The notes under the pieces are model-generated. The model saw only the letters and a list, made by a program, of their open reading frames with translations, ran no database searches and had not been told where the DNA came from. This document shows positions 23,148 through 34,022 of a stretch of 64,000 nucleotides of DNA, one piece after another. The stretch is taken from contig CM072151.1 in NCBI GenBank assembly GCA_036850595.1, positions 23,838,597 through 23,902,596 on the forward strand. The letters run 5' to 3'. Positions within the stretch are counted from its first letter, which is position 1. The number at the start of each line of letters is the position of its first letter. Both the position numbers and the translations under genes were made by a program. This DNA is from Rhyacichthys aspro. Its lineage: Eukaryota; Chordata; Actinopteri; Gobiiformes; Rhyacichthyidae.

Positions 23148-24864
23148 TTTAAAGAGTAACTCAACCCTAAAACAACTTTTTTTAGCTGATGGTGTGTATA
23201 AATTGGGCTTTAGTAATACAGTTCATAGTTTATAGTCCTATTTTTGACAAAATTTTAAAAATCTGTCTAATTCCATAAATATGGTGTAAAACACATGTAA
23301 AACCGCATGAGTGCTGCCCTCCTCAGGTTAAACGCTGCCGACCGTACTTCCTGATCATGATGACGTCATGATGTAAGGTAACCACACCTTTGTAGCAGGT
23401 AACCACACCTGCGGTACAGCCCTCAGTACAAGCTCACGCCTCCAGAGGTGGTCATATCAGAACGGGGTCACTGCAGTGACTGAACACGGTCACACAGAGC
23501 GACACACGCACGGATGAAAAAAAGAAAAAACGCGAGCAGTGTTTAGAGATAGACTCACTCATTTTTTAGATCAACAGGGACACATATTTTGGGTCACGCT
23601 GCCGCTGGCTCCTGTCTGTTATTTTGCTCTGTTCATTTCGTAAAAACTTTAGAAGAACAAGCTCAGTCTACCGTAGTTTATGATGTGTTCAATTGCTCAC
23701 ACACAGCGTCGTTGCAGAGTAATCGATATGTTCTTTGTTTGTTGATGTTATGTGTTTTAACTCCTAAAGACGGAGTGTTATCGTTGATTTTTATTCATGT
23801 CTCAATGATTGAGTAAATCAGCCAGGCATATTAGCATTAAACGCTACAAACAAGTCAGGTTACCTTCTCTTTTTTTTTTTTTTAAACAAAGTCTTAATGC
23901 TGTTAACTACAAGTTCACATAAATGCAGCATTAGTCTGAGCGGAGCGCTGCAGACACTGTACTTTCTCTCTATAGAATATTCATTCATTCATCTTCTACC
24001 GCTTATCCCACTCGTGGGGTCGCGGGTGGCTGGAGCCTATCCCAGCAGCTTTGGGCCTTAGGCGGGGTACACCCTGGACAGTGGCCAGTTCGTTGCAGGG
24101 CTGACATTTAGATGTACATTTGACAGACAACCATTCACTCTCACATTCATCCACTAGGGGCACTTTAGAGTCACCAATTCACCTATACATGCATGTCTTT
24201 GGATGGTGGGAGGAAGCCGGAGATCCCGGAGAGAACCCACGGTGACACGGGGAGGACATGCAGACTCCCCACAGAAAGACCAGAGTTAGCCAATGATGTT
24301 TGAGTTGGCTACAATCAGCCAACGATGTTTTGGGTCGGCCGGGATTTGAACTCACGACCTTCTTGCTATGAAGCAGGAGCGCTAACCACTCTGCTACTGT
24401 GCACCCCTCTCTATAGAATAGTGTTCACTATATCTACATCAAAATTAATCTAAAGCAATCTTTATTATTATTATTATCAGTCTATGCATTGTACATTAGC
24501 CTAAATGCCAAAGTTACTCTACCATCACGGCACCCGTTTTCTATAAAAATGCCTCGTCAGTCAGTGCCTCGGGCTGAGACTGGGCTTTGAATTGCTCTGG
24601 CTCAGGCCTGGTGTCCATAGAGAAACCAAGTCCCTCCAGCTCAGGTGAAAGAGGAGAATAAAGAGGGACCGCTCCGTCGCAAAGATACGTGTGCCAATCT
24701 GACATCTGTCAATCAATCAGTCTCTGTGGGTCTCAGGTACACGCCCCTCACTTAGCCTCGCCCTCAGCTCGTCCCCTCTGTCTCTGCTGGGCTCTGCCCA
24801 CTTTTCCAAGACTTTTCAAATTTCGTCTGTGGGTGGAGTTAAGGGGTTTAGTTACTCTTTAAAT
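23148..24864 (+). mobile_element. TTAA-targeting non-autonomous DNA transposon, copy 2 (both ends present)
   Basis: The left end is TTAA followed by 'AGAGTAACTCAACCC'. The right end is the inverse 'GGGTTTAGTTACTCT' followed by TTAA. Without the nested SINE and its duplication the element is about 1.28 kb. It is homologous to 1270-2392. No transposase is recognised. TTAA duplication with short TIRs indicates piggyBac or Kolobok mobilisation. Confidence 0.85.
23980..24406 (-). mobile_element. SINE nested in TTAA element, 14-bp target duplication
   Basis: Same SINE family as 22548-22978, with A and B boxes on the minus strand and tail 'GATAAGCGGTAGAAGATG' plus (AATG)n. The 14-bp CTCTCTATAGAATA flanks it exactly (23966-23979 and 24407-24420). 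The paralogous uninterrupted site is at about 2043-2056 ('tttctctgtagaatag'). Confidence 0.92.
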
Positions 24865-24999
24865 TTAATGTTCTGAATTGGAGACCTTTCAGAATCACAT
24901 CCTGATTGCTTGCAGCAATTGACTATAATCCTCACTACCACTGGCTTCCAGCATACAGCAGCGATGGACAGAAAATGTAAGTATTGAAAAAGTCACTTC

Positions 25000-25925
25000 T
25001 ATATAAAAAAAATGAATTGTGCAAAACGGATTGTAATGAATGAAATGCTAATGACAAGTATTTGTTGTTTCTCCCAGGTACAAAAGGTATTACAATAAGA
25101 AGTCAAAGACCTGACGTGTCTACACTTAAAGAGCCAAAAAACATAACCTATTAGATTTAAGTCCAGACTTTGACTAGGACACTCCAAAACCTTTTTTTGG
25201 TTTGTTTTGTTTTTGGGTTTTTTAAGCCATTCATAGGTGGACTTACTGGTGTGTTTTGGATCATCATGTCTTGCTGCACAACCCAAGTGTGCTTAATGCT
25301 TGAGGTCACAAGTTGATGGTGGGACATTCTCCTTCAGCCTTTTTGTTATCATAGTTCCATCAATCATGGCAATTTGTCCTGAAGCAACAAAGCAGCCTCA
25401 GACCATCACACTACCACCACAATATAAGCTAAGACCTGATGTTTTGAAAATAATGATAGGAAGTCTGTGTCTTAAGTCACTATGTTCTTCCGATAATGGC
25501 CTGAAACATGTAAACCAGGGTTTTTTGATTATTGCATTTGTGAAGTGCATGTAAACATGTCAGATCTGATTTTTAATTATCTGATTAGTCACAGATATCG
25601 GATTATTCTGGTCATGTAAACGGGATGATGATTGAGTCATGAACACTGACCTTAACTGAGGCAAATGAGGACTGCAGTTTTGTAGATGTTGTTGTAGATT
25701 CTTTTATGACCTCTTGGCTGCGCTTTTGGGGTAATTTTGGTTGGCTGGCCACTCCTGGGAGGGTTCTCCACTGTTCCATGTTCTGTATTTGTGGATAATG
25801 GCTCTCACCATGGTCCGCTGGAGTCCCAAAGCTTTAGAAATAACCTTGTAACCTTTTCCAGACTGATTAGTTACTTTGTTGTCATCTGTTGTTTCTCATT
25901 TCTTTTGAAGTGCCCCTTTGATTAA
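25000..25925 (-). pseudogene. Tc1-like transposase relic
   Basis: The upper part (25925-25640, minus) reads 'SGKGYKVISKALGLQRTMVR' and 'AIIHKYRT', the second helix-turn-helix of the paired-like DNA-binding domain of fish Tc1 transposases. The lower part (25440-25000) reads 'DGTMITKRLKENV', 'HDDPKHTSKSTYEWLKK' (second catalytic aspartate) and 'VLECPSQSLDLNLIGYVFW', where the catalytic glutamate of the usual NPIE motif is replaced by glycine. The middle is replaced by about 180 bp with repeated 'catgtaaac' phrases. It is dead. TIRs are not recognised. Confidence 0.85.
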
Positions 25926-25970
25926 TTTTTGAGTGGGTATCAGTGAAAATATCTGCAGTTATGCAGCTTT

Positions 25971-26009
25971 ATATATATATATATACACATATACACATAT
26001 ACATGTATA

Positions 26010-26053
<44 letters not shown>
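25971..26053. repeat. (TA)n / (CA)n / (GT)n compound microsatellite
   Basis: TA, then TACACA, then GT, then about 14 TA units. Long runs of alternating Tyr-Ile in the six-frame translation here are an artefact of the TA repeat. Confidence 0.95.
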
Positions 26054-26187
26054 CCCAGTGTGGGTCCTTGGGCAAGACCCTTGGCGCTACTGCCTGCCTC
26101 ATACAATAATGAGAGACAATGAAACATACGAGACACCGGCTCAGACATTGCCCGGTCAAACAAGGTCTGCATCTGGAACAAGACGGA
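26054..26187 (+). mobile_element. Displaced, inverted 5' segment of the R4/Rex6-like LINE
   Basis: The plus-strand frame reads 'ETPAQTLPGQTRSASGTRR' up to 'acggaa', where it stops matching. The minus-strand LINE body begins at 29310 with 'cggaaatgggcgag' (RKWARCE), so the two pieces are consecutive parts of one ORF, now in opposite orientation with about 5 bases of overlap. Confidence 0.6.
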
Positions 26188-26196
26188 ATTTTTTTA

Positions 26197-26207
<11 letters not shown>

Positions 26208-26252
<45 letters not shown>
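26208..26252. repeat. (TA)n microsatellite at LINE 3' junction
   Basis: About 22 TA units directly abut the 3' end of the R4/Rex6-like LINE. Confidence 0.95.
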
Positions 26253-26257
<5 letters not shown>

Positions 26258-29200
26258 AATTTTAAAAAATTCCCATCCGACCCTCCGCAGGCGGTCTCAT
26301 CCTTTCAAGCTCAGGTCCTGGGAGCTTGAGGGTCCTGCACAGTATCTTAGCTGTTCCTAGAACTGCACTTTTTTGGACTGAGATGTCGGATGTTTTTCCT
26401 GGGATCTGCTTTAGCCACTCCTCCAGTTTGGGGGTTACTGCCCCGAGTGCCCCGATGACCACGGGTGCCACTGATGCCTTCACTCTCCAGACTTTCTCAA
26501 GCTCTTCTTTAAGGCCCTGGTATTTCTCTAGTTTCTCATGTTCCTTTTTCCTGATGTTGCCATCACTTGCTTTGCTATGTCAACCACAACGGCTTTCCTC
26601 TGTTGTTTGTCTACCACCACAATGTCCGGTTGGTTCGCCATTACCATTTTATCAGTCTGGATTTGGAAGTCCCACAGGATCTTGGCACGCTCGTTCTCTA
26701 CCACCTTAGGGGGTGTTTCCCACTTTGACCTTGGGGTTTCCAGTCCATACTCTGCACAGATGTTCCTGTACACTATGCCAGCCACTTGGTTGTAACGTTC
26801 CATGTATGCTTTCCCTGCCAGCATCTTACACCCTGCAGTTTTGTGCTGAATTGTCTCAGGGGCCTCTTTGCACAGCCTACACCTTGGGTTTTGTCTGGTG
26901 TGGTAGGTCTTGGCCTCTATTGCTCTGGTGTTCAGGGCCTGTTCCTGTGCAGCCATGATGAGTGCCTCTGTGCTATCCTTCAGTCCAGCTCGTTCTAGCC
27001 ATTGGTAGGATTTCTTGATATCAGCCACTTCAGTTATCTGACGGTGTTACATCCCATGTAGGGGTTTGTCCTCCCATGATGGTACCTCCAGCACCTCTTC
27101 CTCTGTTTGCCATTGTCTGAGACATTCACTGAGCACATCATCTGTTGGGCCTTATCCTTGATGTATTTATGGATCTTGGATGTTTCATCTTGGACAGTGG
27201 CTCTCACACTTACTAGTCCTCGGCCTCCTTCCTTACGGCTAGTGTACAGTCTCAAGGTGCTGGATTTGGGATGGAACCCTCCATGCATGCTTAGGAGCTT
27301 CCGTGTCTTAACATCTGTGGTCTGTATCTCTTCCTTTGGCCAGCTTATTATTCCTGCAGGGTATATGATCACTGGTAGGGTGTAGCTGTTAATTTCCCGG
27401 ATCTTGTTCTTGCCATTGAGCTGGCTTCTTAGGACTTGCCTTACTCGTTGTAGGTATTTGGCTGTGGCTCCTTTCCTTGTGACCTCGTCGAGGTTGCCAT
27501 TTGCTTGTGGGATACTAAGGTACTTGTAACTGCCCTCAATGTCTGCTATTGTTCCTTCTGGGAGTGAGACCCCTTCTGTATGGACTACCTTACCTTTCTT
27601 TGTCACCATCCGACCACACTACCCAAGTCCGAATGACATTCCGATATCAGTGCTGTAGATCCTGGTGGTGTGGATCAGTGAGTCGATGTCTCGCTCGCTC
27701 TTGGTGTACAGCTTTATGTCATCCATGTAGAGGAGGTGATTGATGGTGGTCCCATTCTTGAGTCGGTATCCATAGCCAGTTTTGTTGATTATTTGGCTAA
27801 GGGGGTTCAGACCTATGTAGAACAGCAGTGGGGACAGAGCAGCTCCTTGGTATGTGCCACATTTGATGGAGACTTGTGCAAGTGGCTTGTAATTGGCCTC
27901 AAGGGTGGTTTTCCACAGCCCCATTGAGTTTGCAATGAAGGCTCTCAAAGTCCTGTTGATGTTGTACAGCTCCGGGCATTCAATGATCTATGAGTGTGGC
28001 ATTGAGTCATAGGCTTTCTTGTAATCAATCCAGGCAGTGCACGGGTTGGTGTGTCAGGTTTTGCAATCTTGGGCGATTGTTTGGTCTACCAGTAGCTGGT
28101 GTTTGGCTCCTCTGGTATATCTGCCAATGCCCTTTTGTGCTGTGCTCAAGTATTGATCCATGTGCCCATTTATCTTAGTCGCTATGATGCCTGACATGAG
28201 TTTCCATGTTGTGGAGAGACAGGTTATTGGCCGATAGTTGAATGAGACCGTACCACCCAGGGTGGGTCCCATCCTTTAACAGCTGGTTCATTTGTGCTGC
28301 CAGGCACTCATGGAGTGCAGTGAGCTTCTTAAGCCAGTATGCATGGATCATGTCACGCCCTAGTGCTGTCCAGTTCTTCATACCTGAGACTCTTTCTTGC
28401 ATGTCTGCCACAGTGATGGTTAATGCCTCCTTCTCCCATATGCCTTTCCAGTACTGTTCAGTCTCCAGCCTTGGTGGGTCTGCTCTGCTGTTATTACCCT
28501 GCCATTGAGAGTACACTTTAGCTGGTTGTGTTGAGAAGAGCCGGTTTTTTTCGCCTGGCTTCACTTTCTCACGTGTACCTCTTTAGGCGGCTGGCCAAGG
28601 CTTGGAGCCTTTGTTTGGCAGTTTCCAGGCTTCAGGTATGGGCATCTGGCTGTACCTCTTGGGTACTGTTTTTTTCATTGCACCTTTCTGGAGCTCTGAC
28701 ATTTGGTTCACTTCTCTCCATGCTGCCTTGATTTTAGCCTCCAACCTTCTTTTCCATGGTGGGTATTGTTTCTCATGGTTGCTCTTGCTGCCAAGCATCT
28801 CAAGGATCACTGCTGCTGAATTGTATATCAGCTCATTGGTTTAAGTGATAGTAGTTGTAGTAATTGTTCCCAATGCTGCATTCACTTCTTCAAGGATTTC
28901 TGATGGTACTTCACTCAGCCGTTGTAATTGGCTTCAGGGTTGCCTGGTGTTCATTTGAGCCGTGATCTTATCTCTCAGGTCAGTCGCTGCCTCGTTCAGC
29001 GTTATTTCACTTATTGGTGCTTTGTACCCAATCTCTGGATGGGGAGTTGATGTTAATTCCCCTCTGACCTTGTGTCCTGGCTCCCCCTTGCCGTAGCATT
29101 TGTGTTGTACCTCGTCAATCTCAAGTTGTGATAGCAGTTGCTGTTTGGATGTTGGAACACTGAGCTACTAGTTGCTTGGCAGTTAGTGTTGAGTGTGTGT

Positions 29201-29308
29201 TTTGAAGTAACCATTCTTCCCACATTCTCTGCATGTAACCCCTCTGACTAGGGTTACTGGAGTAGTAGCATTCCAACAGAGCCAGGTTCTCGCATCTCGC
29301 CCATTTCC

Positions 29309-29310
<2 letters not shown>
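26253..29310 (-). pseudogene. R4/Dong-clade (Rex6-like) LINE, nearly full-length body
   Basis: From 29310 downwards the minus strand encodes: 'KWARCENLALLECYYSSNP' (N-terminus); 'YPPWKRRLEAKIKAAWREV' (near 28770); 'VYSQWQGNNSRADPPRLETE' (near 28510); 'FNYRPITCLSTTWKLMSGI' (RT motif, near 28240); 'AWIDYKKAYDSMPHS' (motif A, near 28020); 'LLYMDDIKLY' (intact YMDD box, near 27730); a cysteine-histidine knuckle 'CRLCKEAPETIQHKTAGC' (near 26870); and 'QPDIVVVDKQQRKAVVVDIA', the PD-D/ExK restriction-like endonuclease. The C-terminus ends near 26262. At least one stop follows motif A and there are several frameshifts (near 28575, 27610 and 26560), so it is inactive but young-looking. RLE-type elements of this clade are site-preferring; this copy lies between (TA)n arrays. 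Confidence 0.92.

Positions 29311-29353
<43 letters not shown>
29311..29353. repeat. (TA)n microsatellite at LINE 5' junction
   Basis: About 21 TA units directly abut the 5' end of the LINE body. Confidence 0.95.
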
Positions 29354-29356
<3 letters not shown>

Positions 29357-30011
29357 ATAAAAAAACAGACAAAAACTTCAGCTATAAAACTCAAAAACTC
29401 AAAAATAAACATGTATGAAACATTTATAAATTAATATCCTAATTACTCAATCAATCAATCTTATAATCAATCTTAAATACTTCAAAATCCCTTTCCATAG
29501 TACTTCATTCTTTAGGAATGGTTCAACCTGGAGAGACTCAAACAGAAACGGACACAATGTATGCATTGACATGAGATTTATTAAAAGTATAAATTGTGCT
29601 TGAGGATATCTATTGCGCTTAGACCTCAGCAGACGTCGAGACGTCATGTGATGAGTGATAGGAGAAGAGCTGAGTAGATACTTTGCAGCTCTTACCCCAG
29701 GGGCCTAGACACTGGAGGTGGTGGTGAGATGAAGAGGTGAGTGATGATGAAGATGGGATGATGAGTGTGCTCCCAGCTGAGGAGGAGGGTTGCGGCAATA
29801 AAAAATAAAAAATGGGCATGGCTAAATGCCCCTGCACGGGGAGATAGAACCAGAACGGAAGCCCGGGAGTACAGTCAAGGGGAACAGGGGACAGAGAACA
29901 GCATAGAGATTGGAGCAGTTAGTCGTAGTATGCATAGAGGCCTGCATATTGACGGTGATGCTAGCGGATAGTGTGAAAGTTTGCAGGGAAAGGCTAACGC
30001 AATGCCAGCCG
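29354..30011. other. Spacer, nothing recognised
   Basis: Purine-rich on the plus strand near 29700-29900. No supported gene. Confidence 0.35.
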
Positions 30012-30290
30012 GAGAGGTTGCTAGAAAAGGCCGGCAGCTGGGCCAGCAGGAAACGTTGCAAGGAATGGCCAACCGGCACCGGCAAGAGAGGTTTCTAGGA
30101 AAGGCCGGCAGCTGTGCCAGCAGGAAGGTTGCAAGAAATGGGCGACTGATGCCAGAAGGGGGAGTTGCTAGGAGAGGCCAGCAGCTATGACAGAAGGAAA
30201 GGTTGCAAGGAATTGCCAACCGACACCGTCAGGAGAGGTTGCCTTGAAAGGCCGGCAGCTGCCAGCAGAAAAGGCTGACAGCAAGATAAC
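30012..30290. repeat. About 73-bp minisatellite, 3.6 copies
   Basis: Units begin 'gagaggttgctagaaaaggc', 'gagaggtttctaggaaaggc', 'ggagttgctaggagaggc' and 'gagaggttgccttgaaaggc'; each contains 'ggcagct' and the first three have 'gttgcaag'. Open frames on both strands here (29822-30219) reflect the repeat, not a gene. Confidence 0.85.
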
Positions 30291-32359
30291 ATGTTGCAGT
30301 GCAAAAGGACTGATTTTAAGTGTTTTAGAAACCAGACATGGGGGCCCTTATGTGTGTTATGAATAGCGGTAGAGAGGTAGAGCCTAATTTTGATCTGTGG
30401 CATTCAAATTTTGCATGGCTTTGAATGGACAAAATGGGCAGATTTTTTTATATGATAGTATAAGATAAAAATGCAAATCTGAGAAGGCAATGACTTTTAC
30501 TGGGACAAATGTTGTAAAAGCTAGCAAAATACGCTGGAGAGAGCAGAGACTCAGTAGCTGGAATTGAAATCTGCCATTGCTGCGAACCACTGGTAGTACC
30601 CTCTAAATTCTATGAATGGCGCTGCATCCATGAACTGAACAACATCAGAGAGTGTATGACGATGAGTTCCATGACATAAAAGAAAGAGATGCATTCCTTC
30701 CATCCAAGAACCGTGACCAAAAACTGAAGATTCGAAACAGTTCGGGAACAGATGCAGCCCAATCAAGGAGTCTGAATGAATGAACATCCTTGTGGAATAA
30801 TGCGCATAGCGATATTGAGGTGGCCTAGGAGTGAGAGTAGCTGCTGTTTGGATAATGTCTTAACGGCTAAGTGGCAATGAGTAATTTCCATATCCACTGC
30901 AGTTTATTGTTTGGAAAGGAGGCTTTCATTGAACAGAATCCAGAGTGATACCAAGAATCTCTAAACTTGAGCCGGACTGATAGTTTTGTCATCAGATAGG
31001 GAATACCTATCTGTGAAAATGGATTGCGTCAGGAGTGTAGCATATTAGTATATCATTGTAAAAGAATTAGATAACCCGGAGTGCAATCCGCTCATGAGTA
31101 TAAGAAGATGAAAATGGAGTGAACGACAACCCCGTAGCACCGGAGAATAATGCACTGGACTGTACCTGAGCCTGACAGAACTGAGGCAGAACGGTCAGCA
31201 AAAAGCAGTTGAGGTGGACACAAAACCTTACGCAAAAATACGGAACGTTTTCATGGAATGCCGAAATCATTGCAACTCATGGGTGAGTCATAGAACACGT
31301 GTTTGCGTGCATATGAGGCTATGTGTATATATTTGCCATGTGTTTGCATGTGACAGCGTACTTGGCTCGACTGCATATACGTGCTGAGACCCAGATCTGA
31401 TCCCTGTGCGCCATGATGCGGCGCTGATAGAGTTGACTGGAGATACGTGAAGCAACATCGTAATACGTAAGGCGTTTATAATTTGGTGCTGCATATGACA
31501 TGGGACTTTAATATATGAGACAACTGCAGAGGCTGAGTTAGTACATATGTGTGTTGTGTACCGTGTGCTGGCATGTACAGCGTACTGACTCCTGCACAGA
31601 GTGCTGAGTCCTGAGCACTGTGATGCAGCATCCTCGAAATTAAACCTTAAGGGCTTAATATAGAACTGCATTTCACTCAAGCATGAGGTTAACTTGATAT
31701 CACTTTCAACAATTAAATTAAATAATACGTTCGGTGTTGCAGCATGAAGCAGAGAAGTTAAATAGAAATGTGTCTGTGTGCTTGCATGGATGCAATGAGC
31801 TGGTGTAAAAGAGAGAGGGACGGAGATGAAATCAAAATGGGAGTTTTTTGTTTGTTTTTTTAGCCTCGAGAGTAACTTTTGAAAATTGATCTGGATGAAC
31901 TGAGATGAAGCTCAGCAGCCACGGGGAGTTCTGTTCCACTTACGGGCTTGGACTGCACTTGTGGGCAGCCAGGGCGTGTTAGGCCGCAGGTTAGTGTTAC
32001 CACACGTGCAGCGAGGGTAGTGCTCAAGTCTTCGTTGAGACTGATGCAGATAGGATTGATGAACGTCTTTCCGCAGGGCTGCCTGAGTGATGGAGCGCTG
32101 TATGAGTAGCAGATAGCGTAATGAATTTCGATGTCCAGCATGGGGATGTGAATTTAGACAATCATGAAATGTGTTATAAGCAAGCTGAATAATGAATGCA
32201 TTATGACAGCTACACGTCCTGCAACTCCTACAGTCCCTTCAGGATTTTGCGACGTTGGAATCGCAACTATAAACACAAAATCAACCACACTCCACGAAAT
32301 CAGTGTGACTTTGCAAGCTTTATCCCAAACGCCACAACTCTCGCAACTAAAAGCTGCTC
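30291..32359. other. Two-kilobase spacer, nothing recognised
   Basis: The longest frame (31288-31680, minus, 130 codons) has no motif. The DNA has more balanced composition than its surroundings and could be a diverged transposon interior. Confidence 0.35.
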
Positions 32360-33020
32360 CAGTGTTGCCAACTTAACAGCTTTGTCACTATATTTAGCAA
32401 CTATTCAGACCCCTCTAGTGACCCTTTTTCAAAAAAGCGACTAGGAACAAATCTCGCAACTTTTCCTGGTGTTATAGGAGACTCGTTATAACTCTTCTCA
32501 GCAAGTATGCCCCTACCCCATCCCAAAGCGCTCACAGATGGCCCAGTCTGCTCACAGCAGTCTCTCTCAGCTGCATCAGAGCGTTAGATGTTCACCTCAC
32601 TGCATCCATAGCATGGATTTATCATTAAACCGGCGACTCATACAGCCTCAGTCACTCACTCGACTCATCCACTGTGTGTGCCTTTCTGTGACATAAACTA
32701 AACATCTAGCCAGGTAGCTCTACTTAAAAATATAGAATGAGTGGGAATCAAACTCTGAATCAAACTTTTCTTACTAAGGAGTTGGTAACACTGCCTGCTT
32801 CTGTGAATGACAGCGGGAAAAGAATGCAGACATGTGTGACAGAAATTTTTTGCATTTGCCAACAGAAATTAATAATAAGGACCGTGCAAAGCAGCACCCA
32901 AAACCACTTAATGAGAGCAGGGTTAAACTTTTTGGTTCAAAGTGTAATATTGTTATTAAACACAAGCAAAGGTCATCGATTGACAAACAATTTTCAAGTG
33001 CAAAACATGTTTAGAGAGCT
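32360..33020 (+). mobile_element. hAT-like element, copy C, with zinc-finger coding start
   Basis: It starts 'CAGTGTTGCCAACTTAACAG' at 32360 and runs colinearly, in inverse, with copies A (9830-10191) and B. Downstream a frame (32832-33011) reads 'NESRVKLFGSKCNIVIKHKQ' and 'RSSIDKQFSSAKHV'. This is the C-x-x-C/H-x-H finger style of CGGBP1-like or BED fingers found at the N-terminus of hAT transposases, here with the first cysteine changed to glycine or serine. The remainder of a transposase and the right end are absent. Confidence 0.6.
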
Positions 33021-33379
33021 GCAAATAATGAACACACTTGACAAATTACAGTCACATTTTTCTATCCTAAAATGCATATATGGATCTCAGCATAACGTGA
33101 TGCATGCTGAGATACATGTATGCAGATACAGTTTAAGGGGTGTTAATTAGCTGAAACATAATTTAAAACTGCATTTTTGTTATAATGACAAAATAATCAC
33201 AACTTTTCATTGCAACTTTTGAAAAAATGCTCCGCAAAATCAGGTTTTTAAGAACACAACAATCACAAAAAATGGCTGTGAAATCCTGGAGGGACTGACT
33301 ATAAACAGCATAATGCCTAGATGCATGTGTTACAGGGACAAACAACCTATGTGTGAGAGGCCTAGACCGGCTGTGTGAC
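33021..33379. other. Spacer, nothing recognised
   Basis: No supported feature. Confidence 0.3.
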
Positions 33380-34022
33380 AGTAGTAAATTGGATTTGCGA
33401 ATATAAATTTGCCTAATGGAAACACAACAATTTTGAAAAAACTTGCATTTATCGAAAAAAAAGTTTTTGCACTTAGATGAGGTAGTTTTACAAACTCTTG
33501 TTAAATTAAACGAGTCACGTGATCAACAACCGGATACTACTCGAAGTTGACAGGAAGTAGTAAAAGCCAAGGAGGTGATGTACTTCCTCATCAGTTTTTT
33601 GCAAATAGCCTTGCCATACACACACCTGTGGACGGTCGTTTTACTCACTCCAAATGTCTCTGCTACTACCCTGTACTCTGCACAGGTAGCCAGTTTGTAG
33701 ATAGCGATGGCAATGCGCTTCTTGGTAGGAACTGGGTGCCTCATATGTAGCCGCTCCCAAGTATAAGGGGCTTGCCACTCCATGGCCTGAATAAGATCCT
33801 GACGTCGCCTTTGATAGCTGATAATGAGTGCTAGTGCCGTGGCTGATATATGAATAAATCAGCTGTAAATCGAAGTGATGTTTACATCCGTCGCCATGTT
33901 TTTTGAATGACTTATGGCGCGAATACGTTTGTTTTTATTCGCATGTATGATTTAATGGAAACACTGTAAATGCGAAATTGTGTTTTTTCTAGAGTTTTGC
34001 GCATATGTGTAATGGAAACGCA
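33380..34022 (-). mobile_element. PIF/Harbinger-like relic
   Basis: The minus frame 33783-33523 reads 'VPTKKRIAIAIYKLATCAEY' and 'VVAETFGVSKTTVHRCVYG', the N-terminal helix-turn-helix of Harbinger (HARBI1-like) transposases; the DDE domain is missing. Both flanks contain 'taatggaaac' phrases (33415, 33953, 34012), and the right end reads, inverted, 'GCGTTTCCATTACACATATG', which fits a Harbinger-type MITE end. The left end is degraded and the 3-bp target duplication was not established. Confidence 0.7.

Noticed and set aside
25959..26258. Open frames encoding long Tyr-Ile runs on both strands
   Set aside because: They are translations of (TA)n arrays; the same applies to 29121-29372 (first part), 61793-62047 and 61837-62064.
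29822..30219. Minus-strand frames of 87 and 114 codons with repeated 'LAQLPAF'
   Set aside because: They arise from the 73-bp minisatellite; both strands are open, as expected for a repeat.
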